DNA of 64,000 bases from an uncultured Eubacteriales bacterium (GTDB taxonomy: Bacteria; Bacillota; Clostridia; Lachnospirales; Lachnospiraceae): contig UQCD01000003.1 in NCBI GenBank assembly GCA_900539455.1, positions 62,001 through 126,000 on the forward strand. The letters run 5' to 3'. Below, one piece after another: positions 8,130 through 17,895 of the stretch (positions are counted from its first letter, which is position 1; the number at the start of each line of letters is the position of its first letter). The notes beneath the pieces are model-generated. The model did not search any database. It was not told where the DNA came from and saw nothing but the letters and a program-made list of their open reading frames with translations. Both the position numbers and the translations under genes were made by a program.

Positions 8130-9341
8130 TTAAAAATATTCCTTATATTTTACTTCATATTTTCCATTAGGAAAACACTTTTTATAAAACTTTAAAAAAT
8201 AATCATCTGTCATACTTGCCATATAATCAATAACTAACTGATTTGGCTCCGTAGCACAGTATTCCTCTGTATCCTCCTGGTATCTATTATATTTATTATT
8301 TTCCTTTACATAAGCAATGTGATACTTATATATATCAGAATTTTCATCTCCTGTCTTTGCCTCCTTTAGAAGCATTTCATACATTTCTTTAAACATTGGA
8401 GTAATTTGTTCTTCATATATTTTATTTAATTCCTTATTTTTGTAAATCATTTCATAGTTTTCTGTTTTTGCATTTCTAAGTGCCATGAAATGCTCCTCAT
8501 CCATTTGTAAATATGGCTTTCCATAGCTGTTTTCAATAATATTCACTATAAGGTTGTTTATTATTTCCGAGTTAGTCCTGCCTATCTTGGAATTTTTAAA
8601 TATACTATCTTCTTGTAAAATTCCAAGCTTTATGGCATCCTGTCTGTCCTTGCCTAAATAGGCAATAATATCACTTATTCTCACCACACAGCCTTCTAGT
8701 GTATTGGCTTTTAGCTTATCTACGTTGTCCTTATCTACATAACAGTCCTCTACCTTTATATCAAAAGCTTTAAAATTGTCCAGCTTTGATGGCGTATATT
8801 CTATACACTCCATTTCACCATTGTGACATAAAACACCATCTAAGGTCTGAAGACTGATATTTCTTTTAATGATTTTGTCTAACACCCGGACACTATGTAC
8901 ATTATGATTAAAGCATCTGCCAGTATGTTCCATATATAAACCGTCTAATATTCTTTCACCTGCGTGTCCAAAGGGTGTATGTCCTATATCATGTCCTATT
9001 GATATAGCCTCAATTAATTCCTGATTAAGTCCAAGTATTTTTCCAATATTTCTGGCTATTCTGGAAACCAGTTGTACATGCAGTGCTCTTCTGCTAATAT
9101 CATCATTTTCATAGAAGGAGAATACCTGTGTTTTGTCTGCATATCTGTTGTAGTACGGACTATGTAAGATTTTTTCTGTATCACATATATAAGGACTTCT
9201 CCACAACTTGGGAATATCGTGGTCAGGGTGTCTTCTAATGACAGCCTCATCATTTGCTGCATAAGGATTTTTATAGCCCTTATCCATATCCTCCTTTATT
9301 TTTTCCACTAACCCCGCACTTAGTTCATTATAATTTGCCAT
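8130..9341 (-). CDS. HD-domain deoxynucleotide triphosphate triphosphohydrolase (Dgt-like)
   Basis: 403-residue member of the dGTPase group of the HD superfamily, which removes triphosphate from deoxynucleotides. The HD metal-binding set is visible: His88 in RRALHVQ, the HD pair 117-118 in SIGHDIGHTPFGHAGE and a later Asp in VVRISDIIAYLG. The opening segment with QVFSFYENDDISRR matches the family's substrate-loop region. It may balance dNTP pools or limit phage, but nothing in the neighbourhood points to defence. Substrate preference (dGTP or other dNTPs) cannot be read by eye. Confidence 0.9.
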   Translation of the reverse strand: MANYNELSAGLVEKIKEDMDKGYKNPYAANDEAVIRRHPDHDIPKLWRSPYICDTEKILHSPYYNRYADKTQVFSFYENDDISRRALHVQLVSRIARNIGKILGLNQELIEAISIGHDIGHTPFGHAGERILDGLYMEHTGRCFNHNVHSVRVLDKIIKRNISLQTLDGVLCHNGEMECIEYTPSKLDNFKAFDIKVEDCYVDKDNVDKLKANTLEGCVVRISDIIAYLGKDRQDAIKLGILQEDSIFKNSKIGRTNSEIINNLIVNIIENSYGKPYLQMDEEHFMALRNAKTENYEMIYKNKELNKIYEEQITPMFKEMYEMLLKEAKTGDENSDIYKYHIAYVKENNKYNRYQEDTEEYCATEPNQLVIDYMASMTDDYFLKFYKKCFPNGKYEVKYKEYF

Positions 9342-9393
9342 TTTTCCTCCTGTTTTTCTACTATAACCATTGTCAAAGCCTTATCTTGGCTTT

Positions 9394-10572
9394 CTACATT
9401 TCTCTAATATCTATATAACTTCTGTCTAAATGGATAACAGGGATATAATCCTCACTTAGCTCCTTAATCTTTGAAATTATCTTTTTCTTTAGATAATTAT
9501 TGTCTTCTTTCATTTCATAAGGTATAACAACATCAAATATTAGATTTGTATGAGTGTTTCCTGTAACCATTCTAAAATCATGTATTGAAATATTTTCATT
9601 GATTTCCTTAAGTTTTTCTAAAACCAGTTTTTTTACCCTCGTTATTTCCTCATTATTTGTTTCAATAGGGTCCAGATGAATAACCGCCTCACAATCCAGC
9701 TTTTCTGACAATTCATTTTCTATTCTGTCAATAGCATCATGAAGCTCAAATATATTTCCAGCTCCGTCTACCTCTGCGTGGAGTGAAATCATTACCCTCC
9801 CTGGGCCATAATCGTGAACAACTAAATCATGCACTCCTATTACCTCTGTATGTGCCAATACCATGTCTTCAATTTTTCTTACAAATTCCGGCTCGGGAGC
9901 TTTACCCAATATAGGCGATATTGTATCCTTAGCCGCATTAAAGCCTGCATATAAAATAAACAAAGCAACCAATACTCCACAATATCCGTCAACATTTATT
10001 GGTAAAAATTTTGTAACAAATATTGATATTAAAACTACTGTTGTTGCAATACTATCACTAAGGGAATCTGTTGCTGTAGCCAACATTGCAGTAGATGATA
10101 TTTTCTTCCCTATTGCACGATTATAAAAGCACATATATATTTTTACTAATATGGAAATAATCAATATAATTATAGCTACAGTGCTATCCTCTACCGGCTC
10201 TGGGTGGATGATTTTTTCAAAGGAACTTTTTACAAGCTCTAAGCCCATTAAAATAATGACTATTGAAACTACAAAGCCTGAAACATATTCAAATCTTCCA
10301 TGTCCAAATGGGTGGTCATAATCTGGTCTTTTTCCTGAAAATATAAAACCTACCAAGGTAATAAAAGACGAGCCTGCGTCTGATAAGTTGTTGAACGCAT
10401 CAGCCACAATGGCTACCGAGCCGCTAACTGCCCCGGCTATGTACTTTATTACAAAAAGCATAATGTTTAAAAATATTCCTACTATCCCACAAAGTGAGCC
10501 ATATGCTTTTCTATTATTATCATCTGTAATATCCCTATTGGTTAAAAATATTTTTGATAATACTGTAATCAA
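9394..10572 (-). CDS. Cation diffusion facilitator transporter
   Basis: 392-residue CDF-family metal/proton antiporter. Six transmembrane helices occupy about residues 28-230. The N-terminal metal-site motif VADAFNNLSDAG and the HPFGHGRFEYVSGF loop are family signatures, and a second Asp-containing motif (TATDSLSDS) lies in helix V. The C-terminal cytoplasmic dimerisation domain is longer than usual, about 150 residues, with repeated His/Asp-containing segments (IHLDPIE, VIHLDRSY), suggesting two ferredoxin-like modules. It probably exports Mn, Zn or Fe; the metal is not resolved. Its start overlaps the ABC-F gene by 4 bp. Confidence 0.92.
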   Translation of the reverse strand: MITVLSKIFLTNRDITDDNNRKAYGSLCGIVGIFLNIMLFVIKYIAGAVSGSVAIVADAFNNLSDAGSSFITLVGFIFSGKRPDYDHPFGHGRFEYVSGFVVSIVIILMGLELVKSSFEKIIHPEPVEDSTVAIIILIISILVKIYMCFYNRAIGKKISSTAMLATATDSLSDSIATTVVLISIFVTKFLPINVDGYCGVLVALFILYAGFNAAKDTISPILGKAPEPEFVRKIEDMVLAHTEVIGVHDLVVHDYGPGRVMISLHAEVDGAGNIFELHDAIDRIENELSEKLDCEAVIHLDPIETNNEEITRVKKLVLEKLKEINENISIHDFRMVTGNTHTNLIFDVVIPYEMKEDNNYLKKKIISKIKELSEDYIPVIHLDRSYIDIREM

Positions 10573-12521
10573 TCAAATTCCTCCAATTCCTTTGTGACAG
10601 TCTCCCATTGCTCCATATATTCCATAAGAGTTTCTTCCAGACTATCAATGTTTGACTGTATAGTTGATAGTTTAGTATATGCTGAGGCATATTCAGGATT
10701 GACTAATTCTGCCTTTTCTTTTTCTATATCTTCTTCTACCTTAGATATATTTTCCTCTAGCTTTGCAAGCTTTCTTTGAAGCTTTGATTTTTCTTTTCCA
10801 GGATTATCATAATTTTTTGCAGCCTTAGGCTTTTCCTCTGCCTTAGCAGATGCAAAAGAAAATGGTGTTTTTCCATTCATTTCCTTAGAATTTTTAGGAA
10901 GCTCCATTTCCTCTTGCAATGCTTTTTGTGCTACATAATCCTCATAGCCAAACTCGTAAAATTTTGTATATCCATTTTCAAAAACAAGCAGCTTATTTGA
11001 AATCTCTTTAATAAAATATCTATCGTGAGATACAAATAAAATTGTACCCTCATAGGCCTTAAGCATTTTTTCAAGGGTTTCCTTACCTACAATATCCATA
11101 TGGTTTGTAGGCTCATCCAAAATAAGGAAGTTTGGTCTTTTCTTTAAAAGCTTACATAGTGCCAAACGCACCTTTTCACCACCTGAGAGCATTGATACTT
11201 TTTTAAATACATCATCACCAGAAAACAAAAATGCTCCTAAATCATTTCGTATTTCTGTTTCTGTAAGAGTGGGAAATTGATCCCAGTAATCGTCAATAAC
11301 CTGTTTTTCACTGGTATAGGATGCCATTTGCTGATGAAAATATCCTATATCGACTCTAAGGCCTGTATGGTACTCTCCACCGAGAGCTGGAATTTCTCCT
11401 ACTATGGTTTTCAAAAAGGTAGATTTTCCTAAACCATTTCCACCTATAATGCCGATTTTATCTCCTCTTGACGCAATAAAATCAACTGTAGATAATACCT
11501 TATCATAGCCTACCTGAAGCTTAGAAACATTAAGCACTTCTTTTCCTGTTGTTTCTAATGGGGTAATATTGGCATGAAAGGTTTTATTGTCGTATTTGTC
11601 TGGCGCATCAATTATATCCATATGTTCTATAGCCTTTAGCTTTGATTTAGCCATAGAAACCTTTGTAGGCTTTCCCATAAAACGCTCAGCCACACCTTTA
11701 AGTCTGGCTATTTCCTTTTGCTGAAGCTCATAATCCTTTCTTTGCTTTTCGTGGATTTCAGCTTTTCTTTCAATGAATTTTGAATAGTTTCCAACATATC
11801 TGCTGGTTTTTCCATATTCAATTTCATATACCACATCTACCACATTGTCTAAGAACATTCTATCGTGGGATACTACCACAACAGCTCTATTATAATTTTT
11901 AAGATAATTCTCCAGCCATTCCACTGTTTCAATATCCAAATGGTTTGTTGGCTCGTCAAGCAATAATATGTCTGGTCTACTCAACAACATTCTAATAAAG
12001 GCAATTCTTGTCTGCTGTCCACCAGAAAACTCACATATTGGCTTTTTCTTGTCTTCCTCAGTAAATCCGAATTTTCTGACCATTACTTCAAATTCTTTTT
12101 CATAGTAATATCCACCAGCCATTCTAAATTCTTCTTCAAAGGCTGCGTAGCTTTTTATATTAACCTCTGTCGGGTCATCATTCATTCTTGATAATCGTCT
12201 ATCTAATTCCTGCTTCATTTTAACCATTGGCTCAAATACTTTTCTAATTTCACTTTCCATAGAAATAGTATCATCCTCAAAGGTCATCTGTTTTAAATAG
12301 CCTATAGCTGGATTTCCGGACTTGGCAATAAACACATCCTCATCGCTATCTCTTTTTTCTAAATCCACTTCCCCTGCAATAAGCTTTAAAAGTGTAGTTT
12401 TGCCACAGCCATTGCGTCCCACTACTGCTATTTTTTCAGTATCTCTTATTTCAAAATTAACATTTTCCAAAATAGTGTCACCGCCAAGCACAACGGCACC
12501 ATTATTTATTTTGTATAACAC
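10569..12521 (-). CDS. ABC-F family ATPase (Uup/YdiF-like)
   Basis: 650-residue soluble ATPase with two ABC domains and no membrane segments. The first has VGRNGCGKTTLL, signature CEFSGGQQTRI and LLLDEPTNHLD; the second has IGGNGLGKSTFL, signature MLSGGEKVRL and LILDEPTNHMD. Between them lies the P-site interaction linker (about 245-320). A lysine/glutamate-rich coiled coil fills the last 70 residues, as in Uup and YdiF. ABC-F proteins act at the ribosomal E site in translation or, in some subfamilies, protect against antibiotics. This architecture fits a housekeeping translation factor better than a resistance determinant. Confidence 0.92.
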   Translation of the reverse strand: MLYKINNGAVVLGGDTILENVNFEIRDTEKIAVVGRNGCGKTTLLKLIAGEVDLEKRDSDEDVFIAKSGNPAIGYLKQMTFEDDTISMESEIRKVFEPMVKMKQELDRRLSRMNDDPTEVNIKSYAAFEEEFRMAGGYYYEKEFEVMVRKFGFTEEDKKKPICEFSGGQQTRIAFIRMLLSRPDILLLDEPTNHLDIETVEWLENYLKNYNRAVVVVSHDRMFLDNVVDVVYEIEYGKTSRYVGNYSKFIERKAEIHEKQRKDYELQQKEIARLKGVAERFMGKPTKVSMAKSKLKAIEHMDIIDAPDKYDNKTFHANITPLETTGKEVLNVSKLQVGYDKVLSTVDFIASRGDKIGIIGGNGLGKSTFLKTIVGEIPALGGEYHTGLRVDIGYFHQQMASYTSEKQVIDDYWDQFPTLTETEIRNDLGAFLFSGDDVFKKVSMLSGGEKVRLALCKLLKKRPNFLILDEPTNHMDIVGKETLEKMLKAYEGTILFVSHDRYFIKEISNKLLVFENGYTKFYEFGYEDYVAQKALQEEMELPKNSKEMNGKTPFSFASAKAEEKPKAAKNYDNPGKEKSKLQRKLAKLEENISKVEEDIEKEKAELVNPEYASAYTKLSTIQSNIDSLEETLMEYMEQWETVTKELEEFD

Positions 12522-12564
12522 TCTTTATTCCTACCTTTGTTTTAATTGTTCATATATAACTTAA

Positions 12565-13044
12565 TTATTTTTTGTCTGTAACATCAAAAATACTTGCTGT
12601 ACTTTTATTTTGCTCTAATGCCTTAGCAGAGCCACCAAAATTATATGAAGCGCTTAATCTTTTTTCCTCATTATTTGAATCACGAAGCATAATAATACCT
12701 GCTGTAAGATTAAATACTGCAAAAATAGTAATAGTTCCTGTGAATAAAAGGAAAGTACAGTTAAGACCTGCTATAGAAAAGCAGGCATAATACATAGCCT
12801 GTTTTTTTGCTCTTATAGCATATACTGCTGCAACAATACCAAGTATTAATACTACAAGCTGAAATATCATATATATATTATAGAGAGCATTATTTTTTGT
12901 AATATTTGTAAGGCTTATAACATTTAAGTTATTTAAAGCATTTAGTAATATAAGCATTAATGCTGTCACACCGTGTAATATATTAAATATACCGGCTGGC
13001 TTTAAAAGTCTAAATTTATCGTTTTTTGTATTTTTTACTATCAT
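12565..13044 (-). CDS. Hypothetical four-helix membrane protein
   Basis: 159-residue protein I do not recognise. It has four hydrophobic helices (about residues 22-40, 57-80, 85-105 and 107-122) joined by short charged loops, and a hydrophilic C-terminal tail of about 35 residues ending in TDKK. The start has a good ribosome binding site (AAAGGAATTGAA). It lies between the ABC-F gene (43 bp downstream) and the rho terminator upstream, so it may begin an operon with the ABC-F and CDF genes. No catalytic motif is visible. Confidence 0.75.
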   Translation of the reverse strand: MIVKNTKNDKFRLLKPAGIFNILHGVTALMLILLNALNNLNVISLTNITKNNALYNIYMIFQLVVLILGIVAAVYAIRAKKQAMYYACFSIAGLNCTFLLFTGTITIFAVFNLTAGIIMLRDSNNEEKRLSASYNFGGSAKALEQNKSTASIFDVTDKK

Positions 13045-13138
13045 TTCAATTCCTTTCTTCTAAAAAACATATATATTTCAAATTATATCAAATGGATATT
13101 TGTTTTTCAATTAAGATTTTATTAAAGAAAATTCGACG

Positions 13139-13189
13139 CAAAAAAAGCTGCCTCCTAACTTATGAAATGTTAGGGTGCAGCCTTTTTTA
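13139..13189 (-). terminator. Intrinsic terminator of rho
   Basis: Arms AAAAAAGCTGC...CTAAC and GTTAGGGTGCAGCCTTTTTT form a long stem with a short loop. On the minus strand it ends in a run of seven T. It stands 12 bp past the rho stop codon. Confidence 0.9.
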
Positions 13190-13199
13190 TTGGTTTATT

Positions 13200-14819
13200 T
13201 TACAGTCTGACCTTCTTTATCATCTGACAGAATTCCTGATTGTTCTTTGTCTTAGCAAATACATCTATAATCTTTTCTACAGTATCCTCTGGTTTCTGGC
13301 TGTTTGTTGCCTTACGAATAGTGTCAACTGCTTCTCTTTCTTCCTCGCTAAGTAATAAGTCATCTCTTCTTGTACCTGACTTTAATATATCAATAGCAGG
13401 GAATACTCTCTTTTCAGATAACTTTCTATCTAAAACAAGCTCCATATTACCGGTTCCCTTAAATTCCTCAAAGATAACATCGTCCATTCTGCTGCCTGTT
13501 TCAACAAGTGCTGTTGCAAGGATTGTAAGACTTCCACCCTCTCTCATATTTCTTGCTGCACCAAAGAATTTCTTTGGCATATGAAGTGCAGCAGGGTCAA
13601 GACCACCTGATAATGTTCTACCACTAGCTGGTATAACAATATTGTAAGCTCTTGCAAGTCTTGTAATACTATCCAAAAGAATAGTAACATCTTTTCCATG
13701 CTCCACTAATCTCTTGGCACGCTCAATTACCATTTCCGAAACTCTCTTGTGATGCTCTGGTAATTCATCAAAGGTTGAATAAATAACCTCAACATTTTTG
13801 CCTTCAATAGCTTCCTTTATGTCTGTAACCTCTTCTGGTCTTTCATCAATAAGGAGTATAATAAGGTGCATATCTGGATTGTTTATTGTAATAGACTTTG
13901 CTACCTCTTTAAGAAGCGTTGTCTTACCTGCCTTTGGAGGTGATACAATCATACCTCTCTGACCCTTTCCAATAGGAGAAATAATATCTACTATTCTCAT
14001 AGCCATATTATGTTTTTCTGTTTCTAAAACAAGTCTTTCATTTGGGAATATTGGTGTAAGCTCTTCAAAATTCTTTCTTGTCATAGCTTTTTCAAGAGGA
14101 ATTCCGTTTACCTCATTGATATATAATAATGCACCAAATTTTTCTGTAGGGAGCTTAATTTTAACCTTTCCTAAAATAATATCTCCTGTCTTTAATCCAA
14201 ACTTCTTTATCTGGATAGGAGATACATATACATCATTATCCCCTGGCATATAGTTTTCGCATCTGATAAAACCAAAGCCATCCGGCATAATCTCTAATAT
14301 ACCATTAGCTACAATACCACTATCCAAGCTCATATCTATAGGCTCTTCTAATGCCTGCTTTCTAAGTGTTTCTAATCTTTGCTGTGGTGTCATATACTGC
14401 TGCGCTGACAGATCTGCTGTAGCTGCTGTGTTTTTTGCTGCCTCACCTGCTGTTGAATATTTTGCTCTTGCACTATTGTCAACAGTCTGCTTTTCTATTG
14501 TTCTGTGCTGATTTGGGTTTCCACCAGCAGTATTTGTTGTTCTGGTTAAATTACCAGGCTTCTTTGATACATCTGTTCTTTGCTTTAAGCTGTTTTGGTC
14601 TGTTCTTCTTTGTGGTGCAGCACTTCTGTATTCTGTACTCTGCTTTTGCTCTGTAATTTTTTCTGCACCTACTGTTTGTCCCTTTTCCTTATTGGCTACT
14701 GCGTCTAATATTCTGTCGATAAGTGTAGCCTTACGCATAGTTGTAGTTCCCTTAATTCCATTCACTTTCGCAACTTCACGCAATTCAGACATTGGTAATG
14801 TTTCAAGTTTAGCTCTCAT
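13200..14819 (-). CDS. rho: Transcription termination factor Rho
   Basis: 539-residue hexameric RNA-dependent ATPase that ends transcription. The N-terminal Rho_N helical domain (1-45) is followed by a Gln/Asn/Thr/Arg-rich disordered insertion (about 50-150). Then come the cold-shock RNA-binding domain (GFGFIRC, NDVYVSP, about 180-240), Walker A SPPKAGKTTLL and Walker B IILLIDERPEEVTD, and the R-loop region near SGGLDPAALH. The core is complete; the inserted linker makes it over 100 residues longer than E. coli Rho. A candidate -10 (TATAAT, plus 14936-14941) lies about 120 nt upstream, with a small hairpin (plus 14902-14923) in the leader. Confidence 0.96.
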   Translation of the reverse strand: MRAKLETLPMSELREVAKVNGIKGTTTMRKATLIDRILDAVANKEKGQTVGAEKITEQKQSTEYRSAAPQRRTDQNSLKQRTDVSKKPGNLTRTTNTAGGNPNQHRTIEKQTVDNSARAKYSTAGEAAKNTAATADLSAQQYMTPQQRLETLRKQALEEPIDMSLDSGIVANGILEIMPDGFGFIRCENYMPGDNDVYVSPIQIKKFGLKTGDIILGKVKIKLPTEKFGALLYINEVNGIPLEKAMTRKNFEELTPIFPNERLVLETEKHNMAMRIVDIISPIGKGQRGMIVSPPKAGKTTLLKEVAKSITINNPDMHLIILLIDERPEEVTDIKEAIEGKNVEVIYSTFDELPEHHKRVSEMVIERAKRLVEHGKDVTILLDSITRLARAYNIVIPASGRTLSGGLDPAALHMPKKFFGAARNMREGGSLTILATALVETGSRMDDVIFEEFKGTGNMELVLDRKLSEKRVFPAIDILKSGTRRDDLLLSEEEREAVDTIRKATNSQKPEDTVEKIIDVFAKTKNNQEFCQMIKKVRL

Positions 14820-15057
14820 AATGATGATCCTTTCCTCAAATTAAAATTATGTATTATGGGATTTTTGTTGAAATAACTACGGACTGTATGATTTCAATAC
14901 CCCCTAACTCTATCTCGTTAGGGAATGCAAATTTTATTATACACCATATTCTTTCAAATTGGTAGTGTTATTTTTCTAATATTGTGATAAAATATATCTT
15001 AATTGCGTTTATGTCCCATAAATTGACATATAAAACTTTTTTGAAAGGATATTCATT

Positions 15058-16236
15058 ATGACAAACGGTGAAAAAGCTCTAAAGCTCCACGAAGAATGGT
15101 GTGGAAAAATAAACACGGATGCAAAATGCTCTATTAAATCAAGAGAAGATTTAGCTCTTGCTTACACTCCTGGTGTTGCAGAGCCTTGTAAGGAAATCAG
15201 TAAAGACCCAGAGGATGCTTACAAATATACTATCAAAGCAAATACTGTTGCTGTAGTTTCAGACGGTTCAGCGGTTTTAGGCTTAGGAAATATCGGTGCC
15301 TTGGCAGCTATGCCTGTTATGGAAGGAAAATCCGTATTATTCAAGGAGTTTGGTGGTGTTAATGCCTTCCCAATTTGTCTTGATACACAGGATACAGAGG
15401 AAATTATCAAAACAGTTGTAAATATTGCCCCTGCCTTTGGTGGTATTAATCTTGAGGACATTTCAGCTCCTAGATGCTTTGAAATCGAAAAAAGACTTAA
15501 TGAATTATTAGACATTCCTGTTTTTCATGATGACCAGCATGGTACTGCTATTGTTGTTTTAGCCGGTATTATAAATGGTCTTCGTATTACAAAGAAAAGC
15601 AAAGAGGACTGCAAAGTTGTTGTAAACGGTGCCGGCTCTGCTGGTATTGCTATTACAAAGCTTTTACTTACATATGGTTTCAAAAATATTACAATATGTG
15701 ACAGATATGGTATTGTAAGCCAGTCATCAAAAAATCTTAACTGGATGCAAAAGGAAATGGCTAAGGTTACAAACCTTGAAAATAAAACAGGTCTTTTAGC
15801 TGATGCTCTTAAGGGGGCTGATGTATTTGTTGGTGTTTCAGCTCCAAATATTGTTACAGCAGAAATGGTTAAGACTATGAATAAGGATTCAATTATTTTT
15901 GCAATGGCAAACCCTGTACCTGAAATTATGCCAGATATTGCAAAGGCTGCTGGTGCAAGAATAGTTGGAACAGGTCGTTCAGACTTCCCAAATCAGGTTA
16001 ATAATGTTATTGCCTTTCCTGGTATTTTCAAGGGTGCTCTTCGTGGTCGTGCCTCAATTATTACAGAGGAAATGAAATTAGCCGCTGCTAATGCTATTGC
16101 ATATCTTGTTCCAGATGAACAGTTAAATGACGAATTTATCTTACCTGAAGCCTTCGACCCACAGGTTGCAGATGTAGTTGCAAAGGCTGTTATGGATAAT
16201 ATTAAGCCAGAAAACACCAACAAAAAATCAAACTGA
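15058..16236 (+). CDS. NAD(P)-dependent malic enzyme, short form
   Basis: 392-residue malic enzyme converting malate to pyruvate and CO2 with reduction of NAD(P). The malic N-terminal domain has YTPGVAEPC with the catalytic Tyr, and SDGSAVLGLGNIG. The Rossmann domain has VVNGAGSAGIAI near residue 186, then IFAMANPVPEI and GRSDFPNQVNN. It is the bacterial short form without the phosphotransacetylase-like tail of MaeB. Ribosome binding site GAAAGGATATTC precedes the ATG. It is divergent from rho across a 238-bp gap and is followed 46 bp later by a radical SAM gene. Confidence 0.95.
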   Translation: MTNGEKALKLHEEWCGKINTDAKCSIKSREDLALAYTPGVAEPCKEISKDPEDAYKYTIKANTVAVVSDGSAVLGLGNIGALAAMPVMEGKSVLFKEFGGVNAFPICLDTQDTEEIIKTVVNIAPAFGGINLEDISAPRCFEIEKRLNELLDIPVFHDDQHGTAIVVLAGIINGLRITKKSKEDCKVVVNGAGSAGIAITKLLLTYGFKNITICDRYGIVSQSSKNLNWMQKEMAKVTNLENKTGLLADALKGADVFVGVSAPNIVTAEMVKTMNKDSIIFAMANPVPEIMPDIAKAAGARIVGTGRSDFPNQVNNVIAFPGIFKGALRGRASIITEEMKLAAANAIAYLVPDEQLNDEFILPEAFDPQVADVVAKAVMDNIKPENTNKKSN

Positions 16237-16282
16237 TTATTGACAAGCCAACAATTAAAACCTATTAAAACGACATATTGTT

Positions 16283-17185
16283 ATGTATATAAATAATGTT
16301 AATGACTATTTTAAAGGGCTGTTCGGAGATAAGGTCTACAAAATTTCATTGAATGCAGGCTTAACCTGCCCAAACAGAGATGGAAAAATAGGTACCAGAG
16401 GCTGCATTTTTTGCAGTGAGGGCGGTTCTGGTGATTTTGCACCACCGCCTAGCCTTTCTATTACAGCGCAAATTGAAAAAGGCAAAGCTTTAGTGGCTAA
16501 TAAAATTAAAACCAATAAATATATTGCATATTTTCAAGCCTATACAAATACCTATGGCAGCATTGATTATTTAAGGAAAATATACTATGAGGCTATTAAT
16601 CACCCTGATATAGTCGCTGTTTCCATTGCTACCAGACCTGATTGTATAGACCCGCCTATTGCTGCACTTCTTAAAGAATTAAATCAAATCAAGCCAGTTT
16701 TTGTTGAACTGGGTTTACAAACCAGCAATGAAACTTCTGCTGTTTTTATCAGGAGAGGCTATACAAATGAAATTTTTGAAATCGCTGTTTCCCTTTTAAA
16801 CGGTCTATCAATAATTGCTCATATTATAATAGGACTTCCTTATGAAGCTCCAACAGATATTTTAAACACTATTAAGTATATAAATGCTTTTCCTATTCAC
16901 GGAGTAAAGCTTCAATTACTTCACATACTAAAGAATACAGACCTTTATACCCATTATTTACAAGCTCCCTTCCACATTCTTAGCCTTGAGGAATATGGAG
17001 ATTTGTTGATTATGTGCATAAATAATCTCCGTCCAGATATTGTAATTCACAGGCTTACAGGAGATGGTCCAAAAAAGCTATTAGTTGAGCCAGCCTTTAG
17101 TTCCAACAAAAAGCTAGTTCTTAACTATATTAATAATAGATTACGAAATGAAAATGTTATACAAGGCTCTTTATACAACCAATAA
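16283..17185 (+). CDS. Radical SAM protein, TIGR01212/YhcC family
   Basis: 300-residue radical SAM enzyme. The family's widely spaced cluster motif is present: Cys27 in GLTCPNRDG, then GCIFC about 12-15 residues later, instead of the usual CxxxCxxC. A glycine-rich segment follows (SEGGSGDF). The barrel continues with YFQAYTNTYG, VSIATRPDC and ELGLQT, typical of YhcC. Some YhcC-type proteins have been implicated in tRNA-related modification, but the reaction of this group is not settled. It lies between malic enzyme and the DUF4364 gene and may share their transcript. Confidence 0.9.
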   Translation: MYINNVNDYFKGLFGDKVYKISLNAGLTCPNRDGKIGTRGCIFCSEGGSGDFAPPPSLSITAQIEKGKALVANKIKTNKYIAYFQAYTNTYGSIDYLRKIYYEAINHPDIVAVSIATRPDCIDPPIAALLKELNQIKPVFVELGLQTSNETSAVFIRRGYTNEIFEIAVSLLNGLSIIAHIIIGLPYEAPTDILNTIKYINAFPIHGVKLQLLHILKNTDLYTHYLQAPFHILSLEEYGDLLIMCINNLRPDIVIHRLTGDGPKKLLVEPAFSSNKKLVLNYINNRLRNENVIQGSLYNQ

Positions 17186-17197
17186 ACGGAGGATACT

Positions 17198-17722
17198 ATG
17201 GCTCTCGAGCAAATAACACTGTACAAATTTATGACTCTTTATATGCTAAACAAGGTAAATTTTCCTTTGACTAACAACCAGATTTCCCGATTTTTTCTAG
17301 ACAAGGAATATACTACTTACTTTGTTTTCCAGCAGTTTTTATCAGAGCTTCTTGAAGTAAAGCTTATTTCTTCTGAAACTATTAGAAATACCTCTTACTA
17401 CAAGATTACTGATGACGGCAGAGAAACCATAGAAATGTTTAAAAACAAAATTCCTATTGCAATTATTGATGATATGGACATTTTCCTTATTGAAAATAAG
17501 TATGAGCTTAGAAATGAAGTAGGTGTTATTTGTGATTATTACAAATCTACGAATCAGGATTTTATTGTTAACTGTAAAATCAACGAAGGTACTTCTACTC
17601 TTATTGATATGAATTTGTCAGTTCCTTCCGAGGATGTTGCAGAAATGATGTGTAATAACTGGAAAGAGGCTAGTGAGGAAATTTATAGAAATATAATGAA
17701 ACGATTGATGAAGGAGGTTTAA
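17198..17722 (+). CDS. DUF4364 family protein
   Basis: 174-residue protein of the DUF4364 family, common in Clostridia and probably a winged-helix regulator. The N-terminal half (LYKFMTLYMLNKV, NNQISRFFLD, FQQFLSELLEVKLIS, YYKITDDGRETIEMF) reads like a PadR/MarR-type winged helix, and the C-terminal half has alternating strands that could dimerise. It starts 12 bp after the radical SAM gene with an AACGGAGGATACT ribosome binding site, so the two are cotranslated. No target is evident. Confidence 0.85.
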   Translation: MALEQITLYKFMTLYMLNKVNFPLTNNQISRFFLDKEYTTYFVFQQFLSELLEVKLISSETIRNTSYYKITDDGRETIEMFKNKIPIAIIDDMDIFLIENKYELRNEVGVICDYYKSTNQDFIVNCKINEGTSTLIDMNLSVPSEDVAEMMCNNWKEASEEIYRNIMKRLMKEV

Positions 17723-17789
17723 GGTAGCCTTTAGCTATATTTACATTATATAAGAAATATAAAAAGATTTTTCATATAGATTAACACAA

Positions 17790-17825
17790 ACAAGCCAAAC
17801 AATGCTTACACATTATCTGGCTTGT
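17790..17825. terminator. Bidirectional terminator between DUF4364 and engB
   Basis: Arms ACAAGCCA (17790-17797) and TGGCTTGT (17818-17825) lie in the convergent gap. T-rich tails follow on both strands, so it can serve both genes. Confidence 0.65.
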
Positions 17826-17895
17826 ATTATTTCTTTTAAATCAATTATCGCTTATATACTCATACACTCTGTTTAAAATTAAAAATCCAACTGTC

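Noticed and set aside
14820..15057. A riboswitch or leader element ahead of rho or malic enzyme
   Set aside because: Only a small hairpin (14902-14923) and a -10-like box are seen; no known riboswitch core could be matched.
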